This document shows, one piece after another, positions 27,128 to 36,577 of a DNA stretch of 64,000 nt. Positions within the stretch are counted from its first letter, which is position 1, and each line of letters starts with the position of its first letter. The stretch covers positions 1,674,001-1,738,000 of the forward strand of contig NZ_CP146373.1 in NCBI RefSeq assembly GCF_037055325.1, read 5' to 3'. The notes beneath the pieces were generated by a model. The model did no database searches. It was given only the letters and a program-made list of their open reading frames with translations, and had not been told where the DNA came from. This DNA comes from Arachnia propionica (lineage in GTDB: Bacteria > Actinomycetota > Actinomycetes > Propionibacteriales > Propionibacteriaceae). A program made the translations under genes and the position numbers.

Positions 27128-28192
27128 ATGCCCCTGCTTGAAACCACTGTTCCGGCGCTCAACATCGTCTGGTTCATGCTGATCGCCGTTTTGTGGATCG
27201 GCTTCTTCTTCCTGGAGGGCTTCGATTTCGGAGTCGCCATGCTCCTGCCCGTGCTCAGTCGCGACGACAAGGAACGCCGCGTGATGGTCAACACCATCGG
27301 CCCCACCTGGGATGGCAACGAAGTGTGGCTGCTGACCGCGGCGGGCGGAATCTTCGCGGCCTTCCCCGGCTGGTACGCCACCTTGTTCTCCGGTCTCTAC
27401 CTGCCAATGTTGCTGCTGCTCGTGGGACTGATCCTGCGAGGAGTGGCGTTCGAGTACCGCTCCAAGCATCCCGACGCCAGGTGGCGCGCAACGTTCGATG
27501 TGTTCGCCACCTACGGGTCGCTGGCTGTGTCCCTGGTGCTCGGCATCGGGTTCGCAAACTTCGTGATCGGCCTGGCCAACAACGGCAAGTTGTGGAACGG
27601 CAGCTTCTTCGGGTTGTTCGGTCCGTTCGCACTGCTGGGCGGGGTGCTGTTCGTCGCCCTGTTCCTGATCCATGGCGCAACCTTCCTGGTGTTGAAGTCG
27701 CGCGGCGAGATCCATGACCGGGCCCGCGCATTCGTAGGCACCTGGGGCTGGCCGGTCGTCGGAGCGCTGGCGGTCTTCGTGATCTGCCAGCACGTGTTCT
27801 GGCCCGCAGCCTCCGAATTCGGAAACCTCACCGCGATTGGCTGGGGCACAGCCGTGGTCGCCGTGGTCGCGCTAGCAGCCTCGGTGCTCATGACCGTCCG
27901 CCGGGAACGAGAGGGCTGGGGTTTCGTGCTGGGCGGGCTGTCCATCGTCGGTGTGGTCTCGGGAATGTTCGTCAAGATGTACGGCAACCTCGGCTTCGCG
28001 CAGGACGAGTCACAACCGGTGATGAACCGCCTCAACATCCTCACCGCCGCCAGCTCCGAGACGACCCTGACGATCCTGACCTGGGCGTCCGTGATCTTCG
28101 TGCCCATCGTGCTGGCCTACCAGGCATGGAGCTACTGGGTTTTCAGCAAGCGCATCAGCACCAAGAACATCCCCGACAAGATCGTCTACTGA
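27128..28192 (+). CDS. cydB: Cytochrome bd oxidase subunit II
   Basis: 354 residues. The ATG at 27128 is preferred over a TTG two codons earlier because GGAGA lies 7 nt upstream. N-terminal VWFMLIAVLWIGFFFLEGFDFG and the following GPTWDGNEVWLL are conserved in CydB. Eight or nine membrane spans. It forms the oxidase with CydA, 15 bp upstream. Confidence 0.95.
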   Translation: MPLLETTVPALNIVWFMLIAVLWIGFFFLEGFDFGVAMLLPVLSRDDKERRVMVNTIGPTWDGNEVWLLTAAGGIFAAFPGWYATLFSGLYLPMLLLLVGLILRGVAFEYRSKHPDARWRATFDVFATYGSLAVSLVLGIGFANFVIGLANNGKLWNGSFFGLFGPFALLGGVLFVALFLIHGATFLVLKSRGEIHDRARAFVGTWGWPVVGALAVFVICQHVFWPAASEFGNLTAIGWGTAVVAVVALAASVLMTVRREREGWGFVLGGLSIVGVVSGMFVKMYGNLGFAQDESQPVMNRLNILTAASSETTLTILTWASVIFVPIVLAYQAWSYWVFSKRISTKNIPDKIVY

Positions 28193-28220
28193 TCCTCCAC
28201 CCACCCCTATCCTTGTCCGC

Positions 28221-29816
28221 ATGCCCGGACCTGTGGAGCCCAGACTCCTGAAACGCGCCGAGGCGACCAAGTACTACCTGGTCGCCTCGGTTTTCGTCGG
28301 CATCCTGACCGCGGGGCTGGTGATCGCGCAGGCGTGGTTGCTGGCGCGCGCCGTCGCGATCGTCTTCACCTACCGAGCGCTGCCCGGCGACTGGCTGCCC
28401 ACCCTGGTGCTGTTGCTCGCGATCTTCGCGGCGCGTGGCCTGCTGGCCTGGGTCAACTCGGTGCTGGCGCACCGCTCCGCGGCGGCTGTGAAATCACGGC
28501 TGCGACGCGATGTGCTCGCCGCCCACCTGATCCGCCCGGTGGCCTCCTCGGCGACGCTGACGAAGGTCACCACCACCGGTCTCGACGCGCTGGACGGCTA
28601 CTTCTCCAAGTATCTGCCGCAGCTCGGTTTGGCGGCGAGCGTGCCCTTCCTGGTGGGCGGGGTGCTGCTGTTGTCCGACTGGCCGAGCGCCCTCATCGTC
28701 GCGTTCACGCTGCCGCTGGTGCCCATCTTCATGGCCCTGATCGGCTGGACCACGCAGGCCGCGACCCGCCGCGCCTTCACGCGCGCCGACGCACTGGCCA
28801 ACCATTTCGCCGACCTCATCCAGGGCCTACCGACCCTCCAGGCCTTCGCGCGCGCCCGGGCCCAGCGCAAGGGCCTGGACATCACGGAGGAGCGGTTCCG
28901 TCGCCAAACCATCAAGGTTCTCTACACCGCTTTCTTGTCCTCGTTCGCGTTGGAGCTGCTGGCATCGCTGTCGGTGGCGCTCGTGGCGGTGACCGTGGGG
29001 TTCCGGCTCGCCGGCGGCGAGATGCCCTTCGAGACCGCTTTGTTCGTGCTGATCCTCGCCCCCGAGGCCTTCCTGCCGGTACGGCAGGTGGGGGTTCACT
29101 TCCACGAATCCGCCGACGGTGTGGCCGCCGCGAACGCCGCCCTCGACCTCATCGAGCTGGGGGACGAAACCGGAGGCGGTGCCCTTCCCTCGGGATCGCG
29201 GCTGACCCTGGAGGAGGTCACCTTCACCTGGCCGGGAGCCACCGGGCCCGCCGTCGCCGGATTGTCCCTCGACGTACCGGAGGGTCGCGTGGTGGCCCTG
29301 ACCGGCGCCTCGGGGGGCGGGAAGTCCACGGCCCTGGGCCTGGTGATGGGCTTCCAGCGCCCCGACTCAGGTCGGGTCCTGGTCGATGGGACCGACCTGA
29401 CCGACCTCGATCTCACACAGTGGCGGGCCCGCACCGCCTGGGTCGGGCAGATTCCCGGCATGGTGACCGGCACCGTCGGCGACAACGTCGCCCTGGGGCA
29501 TCCCGGCGTCCCGGATGCGGAACTCACCGCCGCCCTGCGCGACGCCGGGGCCGATTTTCCCCTCGGGAAGACCGTCGGTGACGACGGCGAGGGCCTGTCC
29601 GCCGGGGAACGGCGACGAGTGGCACTGGCCCGGGCACTGATTCGGATCCGACGGGGCGGGGCACGACTGCTGATCCTCGACGAACCCACCGCGGGCCTCG
29701 ATGCGGACGCCGAGGCAGCTGTGATCCGCGCCGTGCGCGACTCGGGGGCGGGTGCGCTGGTGGTCAGCCACCGCGACGCCGTGCTGGCAGCTGCCGACGA
29801 GGTGGTGAGGCTGTGA
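28221..29816 (+). CDS. cydD: Heterodimeric ABC transporter CydD (cytochrome bd assembly)
   Basis: 531 residues: an N-terminal six-span membrane domain and a C-terminal ATPase with Walker A TGASGGGKST, signature LSAGERRR and Walker B LLILDEPTAGLD. CydDC exports cysteine and glutathione and is needed to assemble cytochrome bd. It begins 28 bp after cydB and overlaps cydC by 4 bp (GTGA). Confidence 0.93.
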   Translation: MPGPVEPRLLKRAEATKYYLVASVFVGILTAGLVIAQAWLLARAVAIVFTYRALPGDWLPTLVLLLAIFAARGLLAWVNSVLAHRSAAAVKSRLRRDVLAAHLIRPVASSATLTKVTTTGLDALDGYFSKYLPQLGLAASVPFLVGGVLLLSDWPSALIVAFTLPLVPIFMALIGWTTQAATRRAFTRADALANHFADLIQGLPTLQAFARARAQRKGLDITEERFRRQTIKVLYTAFLSSFALELLASLSVALVAVTVGFRLAGGEMPFETALFVLILAPEAFLPVRQVGVHFHESADGVAAANAALDLIELGDETGGGALPSGSRLTLEEVTFTWPGATGPAVAGLSLDVPEGRVVALTGASGGGKSTALGLVMGFQRPDSGRVLVDGTDLTDLDLTQWRARTAWVGQIPGMVTGTVGDNVALGHPGVPDAELTAALRDAGADFPLGKTVGDDGEGLSAGERRRVALARALIRIRRGGARLLILDEPTAGLDADAEAAVIRAVRDSGAGALVVSHRDAVLAAADEVVRL

Positions 29817-31375
29817 GGGGGCTGCTCACGGACCTGATCCGCGCCATCCCGCTGGGTCGGCTGCGCCTGGGGCTGGCGGTGCTGCTGGCCGTCGCGGCAT
29901 CGGCGTCGTCGGTGGCGCTGATGGGTATCTCCGCGTGGCTGATCAGTTTCGCGGCCCTGCTGCCTCCCGTGCTGTACCTCCAGGCCCCGGCAGTGGGGGT
30001 GCGGACCTTCGCGATCTCACGTGGCGTGTTCCGCTACGTGGAACGTCTCGTCGGGCACGACGTCGCGTTGCGGATGCAGTCGGGGCTGCGGATGCGCACC
30101 TACGACTCGCTGGCCCGCACCACCCTGATCGGCGCCCACCGCGGCGACCTGCTGACCCGGGCCGTCTCCGACACCGAGGCCGTCACCGACGTCGTGGTGA
30201 GGGTGCTGATTCCCGTCGCTTCAGGGCTGCTGGTGATCACCGGCACCTCGATAGGGATCGCGTTCGTTTCGCCATGGGCGGGGGTGGCGCTGTTCGCCAC
30301 CACCCTGCTGGCCGGGGTCGTGGTGCCGTTGCTCGCGCAGCGCGCCACCTTCTCCGCCGACCGCGATGCCGCCCCGACCCGCGGAGAACTCGCCGACACC
30401 GTCCGCGAGGTGGCCCGCACCGCCCCCGACCTGGTTGCCTACGGCGCCGAGCACGCCTGCCTGGCGAAGCTGCTGGAGGTCGACGACCGGCTGAGGCGCC
30501 AGGAGGCACGCAGCGCGTGGGTGCAGGGGGTGGCGGCCTCGGCGCAGGTCCTCGCCGCGGGAGGCGCCGTGGTCGCGGGACTGGCGATCGGCGGACCAGC
30601 CGTCGCCTCCGGCGCCATGCCCCCCACCTTCCTGGCCGTCCTGGCGCTGGTGCCACTGGCCCTCCATGAGGTGCTGGCAACATTCGTGGCAGCCGCCCAG
30701 ACATGGACCCGAACCCGCTCCTCCCTGGCCCGTGTCCGGGAGATCCTCGAGGCCGAACCAGTCGGCACCGGCGACGTCGTCCCGGACGGGCACACCGACC
30801 CCGGGCTGGAACTCGACGGCGTGGCCATCGGCTGGCCCGGAGCCCCCGTGCTTCGAAGCAACCTCGACCTGGTGGTGCGGCCCGGAGACAGGGTGGCCTG
30901 CACCGGCGCCTCCGGTATCGGCAAAACCACCCTGGCGGTGACCGCGATGGGCCTGATCCCGCCTCGCGCGGGCACGGTACGGCGGGGCGGTCGGATCGGA
31001 TATCTGGCCCAGGACGCCCACATCTTCGCGACCTCCATCGCCGAGAACGTGCGTATCGGCAACAAGGACGCCACCGACGAACAGATCCGAGACGCCCTGC
31101 ACCGCGCCGGCCTGCCGCTGGATCCTGACCGGCTCGTCGGCGAGGACGGCGGCACCCTCTCCGGCGGGGAACGCCGCCGCCTGGCCCTGGCGAGGCTGCT
31201 GGTGGCCGACCGCGACCTGTGGATCCTCGACGAACCCACCGAACACCTCGACCAGGCCACCGCCGAGGCCCTGATGGACGACGTGTGGCGGGCCTGCGAG
31301 GGGCGGGCAGTGCTGGTCATCAGCCACGACCCGGCAGTGGTCGCGGCCTGCGATCGGGAACTGCACCTGGCATGA
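29813..31375 (+). CDS. cydC: Heterodimeric ABC transporter CydC (cytochrome bd assembly)
   Basis: 520 residues from the GTG that overlaps the cydD stop. Membrane domain followed by an ATPase with Walker A TGASGIGKTT, signature TLSGGERRR and Walker B LWILDEPTEHLD. It is the partner of CydD. The operon ends here with a hairpin. Confidence 0.93.
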   Translation: MRGLLTDLIRAIPLGRLRLGLAVLLAVAASASSVALMGISAWLISFAALLPPVLYLQAPAVGVRTFAISRGVFRYVERLVGHDVALRMQSGLRMRTYDSLARTTLIGAHRGDLLTRAVSDTEAVTDVVVRVLIPVASGLLVITGTSIGIAFVSPWAGVALFATTLLAGVVVPLLAQRATFSADRDAAPTRGELADTVREVARTAPDLVAYGAEHACLAKLLEVDDRLRRQEARSAWVQGVAASAQVLAAGGAVVAGLAIGGPAVASGAMPPTFLAVLALVPLALHEVLATFVAAAQTWTRTRSSLARVREILEAEPVGTGDVVPDGHTDPGLELDGVAIGWPGAPVLRSNLDLVVRPGDRVACTGASGIGKTTLAVTAMGLIPPRAGTVRRGGRIGYLAQDAHIFATSIAENVRIGNKDATDEQIRDALHRAGLPLDPDRLVGEDGGTLSGGERRRLALARLLVADRDLWILDEPTEHLDQATAEALMDDVWRACEGRAVLVISHDPAVVAACDRELHLA

Positions 31376-31379
31376 CGGC

Positions 31380-31406
31380 GGTCCCGGACGCGGGACGTCC
31401 GGGACC
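31380..31406. terminator. Hairpin between convergent cydC and ABC permease genes
   Basis: ggtcccggac with its complement, 10-bp arms and a 7-nt loop, 4 bp after the cydC stop. Confidence 0.7.
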
Positions 31407-31426
31407 GGGATCGGCTGGCTGAGGGG

Positions 31427-32197
31427 TCACAGATCCCCGCGGAACAGCCGCCAGGCGCCGATCGCGCCGGGCAGGACGATCCAGGCCAGCACCGAGGTGC
31501 CGAGCTGAGCCCACGCCTGGGCGGAGGAATGGAACAACGAGGCCACCGGCTCGATGTCGATCCAGGCGATGATCTTCTGCGCGACCTCCGAGGACCGTGC
31601 GACCAGCATCGAGACGGTGGGCCACACCAGCAGCACGACAATCGGCGCCACAGCGTTGCGGGTGAGCAGCCCGAGGGCCAGCCCCGCCAGGGCCGTGAAG
31701 ACGAGCCCCCCGAACACCGCGGTGATGCGGCTCACCTCGAGGTCGGGGGAAAGCGTGACACCGGTGAGGGCGGGGGTCAGCAGGTATGCGCATCCGGCGA
31801 CGATCAGCGCCCAGCAGGCGGCGGCGAGCGCCAACCCCACGGCCACGATGGCTTTCGCGGCCAGCACGCGACCACGGCGCGGGTCGAGGGTGAACGTGAT
31901 GGCGGCCTCTCGCCGGGTGAACTCGCCACTGATGAGCAGAACCGAGGCCGCCATGACGATCCACGACCCCGGGATGCAGGCGATGGTGGCAATGCGACCG
32001 AAAGTGATGTCAGCGGCTGGGAAGAATGCACGACCGAAACCAAAAACCACCATCAGCACCGCGCCAAGGGGCAACACCACCTTGCCGGAGACCGTGTTGG
32101 CCACCTTACGGGCCTCGACGGCGACGGCGCGGGTCAGCGCCAGGGGGGACGGGGTGCGGGTCGCGACGGAGAGTTCGGGGGAACGGGTGAGTGTCAT
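31427..32197 (-). CDS. ABC-2 type transporter permease
   Basis: 256 residues from the ATG at 32197, chosen because GAAAGG lies upstream; the in-frame ATG at 32227 has no such site. About six membrane spans and an N-terminal cytoplasmic stretch (LTRAVAVEARKVANTVSG), as in ABC-2 permeases. It pairs with the ATPase 59 bp upstream. The cluster is divergent from a histidine kinase and response regulator, the usual layout of drug- or bacteriocin-resistance exporters. The substrate is unknown. Confidence 0.85.
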   Translation of the reverse strand: MTLTRSPELSVATRTPSPLALTRAVAVEARKVANTVSGKVVLPLGAVLMVVFGFGRAFFPAADITFGRIATIACIPGSWIVMAASVLLISGEFTRREAAITFTLDPRRGRVLAAKAIVAVGLALAAACWALIVAGCAYLLTPALTGVTLSPDLEVSRITAVFGGLVFTALAGLALGLLTRNAVAPIVVLLVWPTVSMLVARSSEVAQKIIAWIDIEPVASLFHSSAQAWAQLGTSVLAWIVLPGAIGAWRLFRGDL

Positions 32198-32256
32198 GGT
32201 GATGCCTTTCGGGCGAGTGTGGGACATGGTGGCGAAGGGACGGGGCAGGGAGGAGT

Positions 32257-32958
32257 TCAGGCGGCGCGGTCGGTACCGGAGGTCAGGGTGAAGTACTGCT
32301 CCTCGAGGTCGGTGCCGTCGCCGGTGGTGTGGTCGGCGAGCAGGCGTCCGCCGCCGATCATCACGACACGATGGGCCAGGCGCGAGACCTCATGGAGCTG
32401 GTGGCTGCTCAGCAGCACCGCGCAACCGCGAGCGGCGCGTTCCCGGAGCAGGTTGGAAAGCCACCGCTGGCCCTGCGGGTCGAGGCCGTTGGCTGGTTCA
32501 TCCAGGATCAGCGCCTGCGGGTCGCCGAGCAGCGCCTGGGCCACCCCGAGTCGCTGCCGCATGCCCAGCGAGTAGGCACCGACGCGGCGCCGGGCCTCCG
32601 CGGTCGACAGTCCGACCTCGGCCAGCACCTCCCCCACCCGCTGCCGCGGCAGACCCAGGGTGAGTGCCGCCATCCGCAGGGTCTCCAGGCCGCTGCGTGA
32701 CGGGTGGAAGCCCTCAGTGCTCAGCAGCGAACCGACGGTCGCAGCCGGATTGGGAAGGTCGGCGTAGCGCACACCACCCACGGTGGCGGCTCCCTCGTCC
32801 GGGGTCATCAGCCCGGTCAGGATGCCCAGGCACGTGGATTTGCCGGCCCCGTTCGGGCCGAGGAAACCGACGATCTGGCCGGCAGGGACGGTGAAAGTCA
32901 CGTCGTCGAGGGCAAGGACGGATCCGAAGCGTTTGGTCACATGAGTCAGTTCGAGCAT
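32257..32958 (-). CDS. ABC transporter ATP-binding protein (ABC-2 exporter)
   Basis: 233 residues from the ATG at 32958 (GGTGGAG upstream). Walker A GPNGAGKST, signature YSLGMRQR, Walker B ALILDEPANGLD. The signature LGMRQR is common in bacitracin- and lantibiotic-type exporters (BcrA family). It energises the permease downstream. It is probably induced by the divergent two-component system. Confidence 0.92.
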   Translation of the reverse strand: MLELTHVTKRFGSVLALDDVTFTVPAGQIVGFLGPNGAGKSTCLGILTGLMTPDEGAATVGGVRYADLPNPAATVGSLLSTEGFHPSRSGLETLRMAALTLGLPRQRVGEVLAEVGLSTAEARRRVGAYSLGMRQRLGVAQALLGDPQALILDEPANGLDPQGQRWLSNLLRERAARGCAVLLSSHQLHEVSRLAHRVVMIGGGRLLADHTTGDGTDLEEQYFTLTSGTDRAA

Positions 32959-33002
32959 GGCATCAACTCCACCGGAACCACCCGGGATCCCACATCGGGC
33001 AA

Positions 33003-33077
33003 CCGGCCGGTGATCCGGTTCCGTCCGGCCGGTGGTCGCACTGGCCCATCGGCTGAGAAACCTTGGCCCATCGGCTG
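33003..33077. promoter_or_regulatory. Two sets of 22-bp-spaced direct repeats in the divergent promoter
   Basis: ccggccggtg occurs at 33003-33012 and 33025-33034, and tggcccatcggctg at 33042-33055 and 33064-33077. Both pairs are 22 bp apart, two helical turns. They fill the space between the exporter and the two-component system, so they are candidate binding sites for the response regulator. Confidence 0.6.
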
Positions 33078-33113
33078 GGGACGGCGAATGGCCGGGCGTG
33101 AAAGGCTGAACGC

Positions 33114-34274
33114 ATGAGTGATTCCACCGACACGGCACGCCCCGGTATCGGCCCGGTGTCCTGGGTAGTGGCCGCGCTCGGTTTCCTGTACTACTGCCAG
33201 CTGTTGGCGCTCCCCCTGATCAACCCGTCGCGCCACCTGGATCCCGGACTGGTCGCGATGCTCCTGGGCCCGGGACTGGTCGCGATGCTGCTGCTGGTGT
33301 GGTTGCGTCGCGCCCCGATACCGGTCGCGGTTTCCCTGGCCGGGCTGTGGCTGCTGTCTCCCGCGGTGTTCGGCCCCGCGATGGCCGCGCAGGCCCACAT
33401 CGCCCGGCACCGCAGGGGAATCGACGCGATCGCCGTGGCCTGCACTCTCATCGCGGCCAAGTCGGTCATCATGCTGCGCGACCCCTCGGGCAATTCCGCG
33501 ACCCGCATCGAGGTGTTCATCTCCGCCACCGGGGTGATCATCGCGCTGCTCGTCGGACTGCTCGATCGCAGCACCACCGACGCCAAGCAGCAGCGAGCGG
33601 CGGCGCAGGCAGCCCGGCAGGATGCCTGGGAGGCGCAGCTCAACGAGACCAGGCTGGTCGAGCGCGAACGGATCGCCCGCGAGATGCACGACGTCGTCGC
33701 CCACCGGATCTCCCTCATCGCCCTGCACGCGGGCGCGCTGGCGCACCACATGCGCTCCGATGAGGGCGAGGCCGGCGACCTGGCCCGGGCGATCCAGACC
33801 AACGCGCAGTCCTCCCTCGACGAGTTGCGCACCATGCTGGCGCGCCTGCGCGGCAACGCGGCGCCACCCGAACCGCCCCAGCCGACTCTCTCGGGGCTCG
33901 ATGCCCTGCTGGCGGATGCCCGCTCAGCCGGGCAGCAGGTGGCGGCGGAGCTGGACGGGGACCCGGCGGAGGTGCCCGACCGTGTGTCCCGTCACGCTTA
34001 CCGGATCGTCCAGGAGGGCCTCACCAACGCCCGCAAACACGCCCCCGGCTCCCCGGTGGCCCTGTCGCTGGAAACCACCTCCGACCGTCTCCGGGTGGTC
34101 GTGAGGAATCGTCTGGCCGACCTCGCACAGCCCGACCGGTCGGGTTCGGGACTCGGGCTCGTCGGCATCGCCGAACGCATCGATTTGGTCGGCGGCGACC
34201 TCTCCCACGGCATCGAGGGGGAAGAATTCATACTGAAAGCAACACTTCCCTACACTCCCGAAGGAACAGCATGA
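33114..34274 (+). CDS. Sensor histidine kinase (HisKA_3, NarL-partner type)
   Basis: 386 residues, with AAAGG 8 nt before the ATG. An N-terminal region of four to five membrane spans senses the signal. A coiled linker and the HisKA_3 box REMHDVVAH (phospho-acceptor His) follow. The ATPase domain shows EGLTNARKHA (N box) and GSGLGLVGIAERI (G box). A short internal duplication (DPGLVAMLLGPGLVAMLLLVW-like) lies in the second membrane span. It overlaps the response regulator by 4 bp (ATGA). It probably senses the compound exported by the divergent ABC system. Confidence 0.92.
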   Translation: MSDSTDTARPGIGPVSWVVAALGFLYYCQLLALPLINPSRHLDPGLVAMLLGPGLVAMLLLVWLRRAPIPVAVSLAGLWLLSPAVFGPAMAAQAHIARHRRGIDAIAVACTLIAAKSVIMLRDPSGNSATRIEVFISATGVIIALLVGLLDRSTTDAKQQRAAAQAARQDAWEAQLNETRLVERERIAREMHDVVAHRISLIALHAGALAHHMRSDEGEAGDLARAIQTNAQSSLDELRTMLARLRGNAAPPEPPQPTLSGLDALLADARSAGQQVAAELDGDPAEVPDRVSRHAYRIVQEGLTNARKHAPGSPVALSLETTSDRLRVVVRNRLADLAQPDRSGSGLGLVGIAERIDLVGGDLSHGIEGEEFILKATLPYTPEGTA

Positions 34275-34915
34275 TCACCGTCGCCCTGGTCGATGACGAC
34301 CCGATGGTCCGCACCGGATTGAACTTCATCCTCAAGGGGGAGGACGGCATCGACGTGGCCTGGCAGGCGAGCGACGGCGCCGAGGCGCTCACGACCCTGC
34401 GCGACCAGCCCGTCGACGTCGTGCTGCTGGATGTGCGGATGCCCGGTCTCGACGGGCTCGCGACCCTGGAGGAGTTGCGCGGCTGGCAGACGCGACCGCG
34501 AGTCATCGTGCTGACCACCTTCAACACCGACGACTACGTGGTGCGGGCCTTGAAGCTCGGCGCGGACGCCTTCCTGCTCAAGGACGCCGACCCGGCCCGG
34601 CTGGTCGAGGCCATCCAGCGGGTGGTGGCGGGCGAGAACGTCCTGGCCCCCGACGTGACCCGTACCCTCATCACCGTCGCCACCGACGCACCGATCGCGG
34701 GAGACCCGTCGGCCCGGGCCCTGGCCGCCGCCCTCACCGAACGCGAACGTGAGGTCGCGGTCCTGATGACCCAAGGACTGACGAACAACCAGATCGGCAC
34801 CCGCCTGCACCTGAGCCTCGCCTCGGTCAAATCCCACCTGACCAGCATGTTTATCAAACTGGGCGTCGACAACCGGGTCTCCGCCGCCATGATCATCCGC
34901 GACGCGGGCCTGTGA
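34271..34915 (+). CDS. NarL/LuxR-family response regulator
   Basis: 214 residues. Receiver domain with acidic pocket VDDDP and phospho-acceptor Asp54 in VLLDVRMPG, and a C-terminal LuxR HTH (LTEREREVAVLMTQGLTNNQIGTRL..SVKSHL). Translationally coupled to the kinase. Likely target: the 22-bp-spaced repeats at 33003-33077. Confidence 0.94.
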   Translation: MITVALVDDDPMVRTGLNFILKGEDGIDVAWQASDGAEALTTLRDQPVDVVLLDVRMPGLDGLATLEELRGWQTRPRVIVLTTFNTDDYVVRALKLGADAFLLKDADPARLVEAIQRVVAGENVLAPDVTRTLITVATDAPIAGDPSARALAAALTEREREVAVLMTQGLTNNQIGTRLHLSLASVKSHLTSMFIKLGVDNRVSAAMIIRDAGL

Positions 34916-35039
34916 AACCAGCGTGACCCGTGTGATGCGCCGCTGCCTGAAGGCGCCGCACACCCGATGCCACGCCACGCGTCGCTGGGCCACGACGAGG
35001 TAGGGTGACCCGGTACGTCAGGAACTGTGAGGTGATGAC

Positions 35040-36485
35040 ATGAGCCCCCAAAGCGTTGGTTTCTCTCTGCTGATCCTCAGCGTGGGTTTGCTGATCGGAA
35101 AGATGATTCGCGTCAAGGTCCGGTGGGTGCAGCGACTGTTCCTGCCGAGTTCCATCGTCGGTGGAGTCATTCTGCTGATGCTCGGCCCGCAAGTTCTGGG
35201 ACGCATCCCCGGGCCCTGGGGAGAAACGGGTCTGCTCACGCAGGCCATGGTCACCACCTGGTCCGCGCTGCCCGGCCTGTTGATCAGTGTCGTGTTCGCG
35301 ACGATGTTCCTCGGCCAGGACCTGCCCAGCCCGAAACGGGCAGCCAAGCTGGTAGGCCCTCAGCTGGCGTTGGGAACGGCGTTCGCGTCTTCACAGTACG
35401 TCGTCGGTCTGCTGCTGGCGGCTCTGATTCTCGTGCCGTTCTTCGGGTCGTCGCCCATGACCGGTGGGTTAATCGAGATCGGTTTCGAGGGTGGTCACGG
35501 CACCGCCGCCGGTATGCGTGACGTGATGGTCAAACTCGGCTTCACCGACGGTGCGGACCTGGCGGTTGGTATCGCCACGGTCGGCCTGGTCAGCGGCATC
35601 ATCGTCGGTATTGCGCTCATCAACTGGGGGGTGCGCAACGGCAAAACCGAGATCCTCAAAAACGATGTGCAGCTCTCGATCGACGAACAGCGCGGGCTGT
35701 TCCGTAAGGACGAGTACTACTCCGCCGGGAAGCTGACCAGCCGACCCGCCTCTGTCGAGCCTTTGTCCCTGCACATCGCGATCATGGCGTTGGCGATCCT
35801 CATCGGCTGGCTGATCCTCGAAGGTCTCCGCTGGATCGAAAGCGTGACCTACGCCTCCGTCATGATCGGCGAGAACACTCCCCTGGAGATTTTCACTTAC
35901 GTGCCCCTGTTCCCCATGGCACTGATCGGCGGCGCCATCCTCCAGCTGATCGCGAAAGCACTGGGCGTCTCTCACATCATCGATCCGCAGATGATGCTCC
36001 GCATCCAGGGCTGGGCGCTCGATTTCCTCGTCATCTCCGCCATCGCCACCGTCTCGATCAAGGCCGTTGGCGAAAACCTCGGGGCGTTCCTCGTTCTTTC
36101 GGTGGGAGGCATCGTCGTCAACCTGGTTCTATTCCTGTGGTTGACGCCGCGCGTCATCGGTCGTTTCTGGTTTGAACGCGGCATCGGTGACCTCGGCCAG
36201 TCCATGGGGGTCACCGCCACCGGCGTGATCCTCATGCGCATCACCGACCCCAACGCATCATCCCCCGCCTTCGAGGCCTTCGGCTACAAACAGCTCATCT
36301 TCGAGCCCTTCTTCGGCGGTGGCCTCGTCACCGCGATGGCCATTCCGATCATCTACCTCACCGGTGTGTGGCCGCTATTCTTCGTGATGCTGACGATCTT
36401 CGTGGTCGCGGTCCTGGCCGGGTTGTTCCACTTCGGTCCCAAGGAGCAACGCGACCGTGAGGCCTGGCTCGCCCAACAGATCTAG
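35040..36485 (+). CDS. GltS-like sodium/glutamate symporter family transporter
   Basis: 481 residues with about ten or more membrane spans. The repeat-loop motif EGGHGTAAGMRD is characteristic of the GltS (ESS) family, and LPSSIVGG near the N-terminus also fits. It is longer than E. coli GltS (401 residues), mainly through a cytoplasmic loop around residues 205-245 and the C-terminus. GAGGTG precedes the ATG. It should import an acidic amino acid with sodium, but the substrate may differ. A MerR regulator gene lies 92 bp downstream in the same direction. Confidence 0.82.
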   Translation: MSPQSVGFSLLILSVGLLIGKMIRVKVRWVQRLFLPSSIVGGVILLMLGPQVLGRIPGPWGETGLLTQAMVTTWSALPGLLISVVFATMFLGQDLPSPKRAAKLVGPQLALGTAFASSQYVVGLLLAALILVPFFGSSPMTGGLIEIGFEGGHGTAAGMRDVMVKLGFTDGADLAVGIATVGLVSGIIVGIALINWGVRNGKTEILKNDVQLSIDEQRGLFRKDEYYSAGKLTSRPASVEPLSLHIAIMALAILIGWLILEGLRWIESVTYASVMIGENTPLEIFTYVPLFPMALIGGAILQLIAKALGVSHIIDPQMMLRIQGWALDFLVISAIATVSIKAVGENLGAFLVLSVGGIVVNLVLFLWLTPRVIGRFWFERGIGDLGQSMGVTATGVILMRITDPNASSPAFEAFGYKQLIFEPFFGGGLVTAMAIPIIYLTGVWPLFFVMLTIFVVAVLAGLFHFGPKEQRDREAWLAQQI

Positions 36486-36577
36486 CAGGACCGGACCCCC
36501 TCACCCCGAAGCTCACGGCTCTGCGCCTCCACCGATAGACTTCGGACAGCCGCCACAACGGAGAAGGGGGCGCACGG

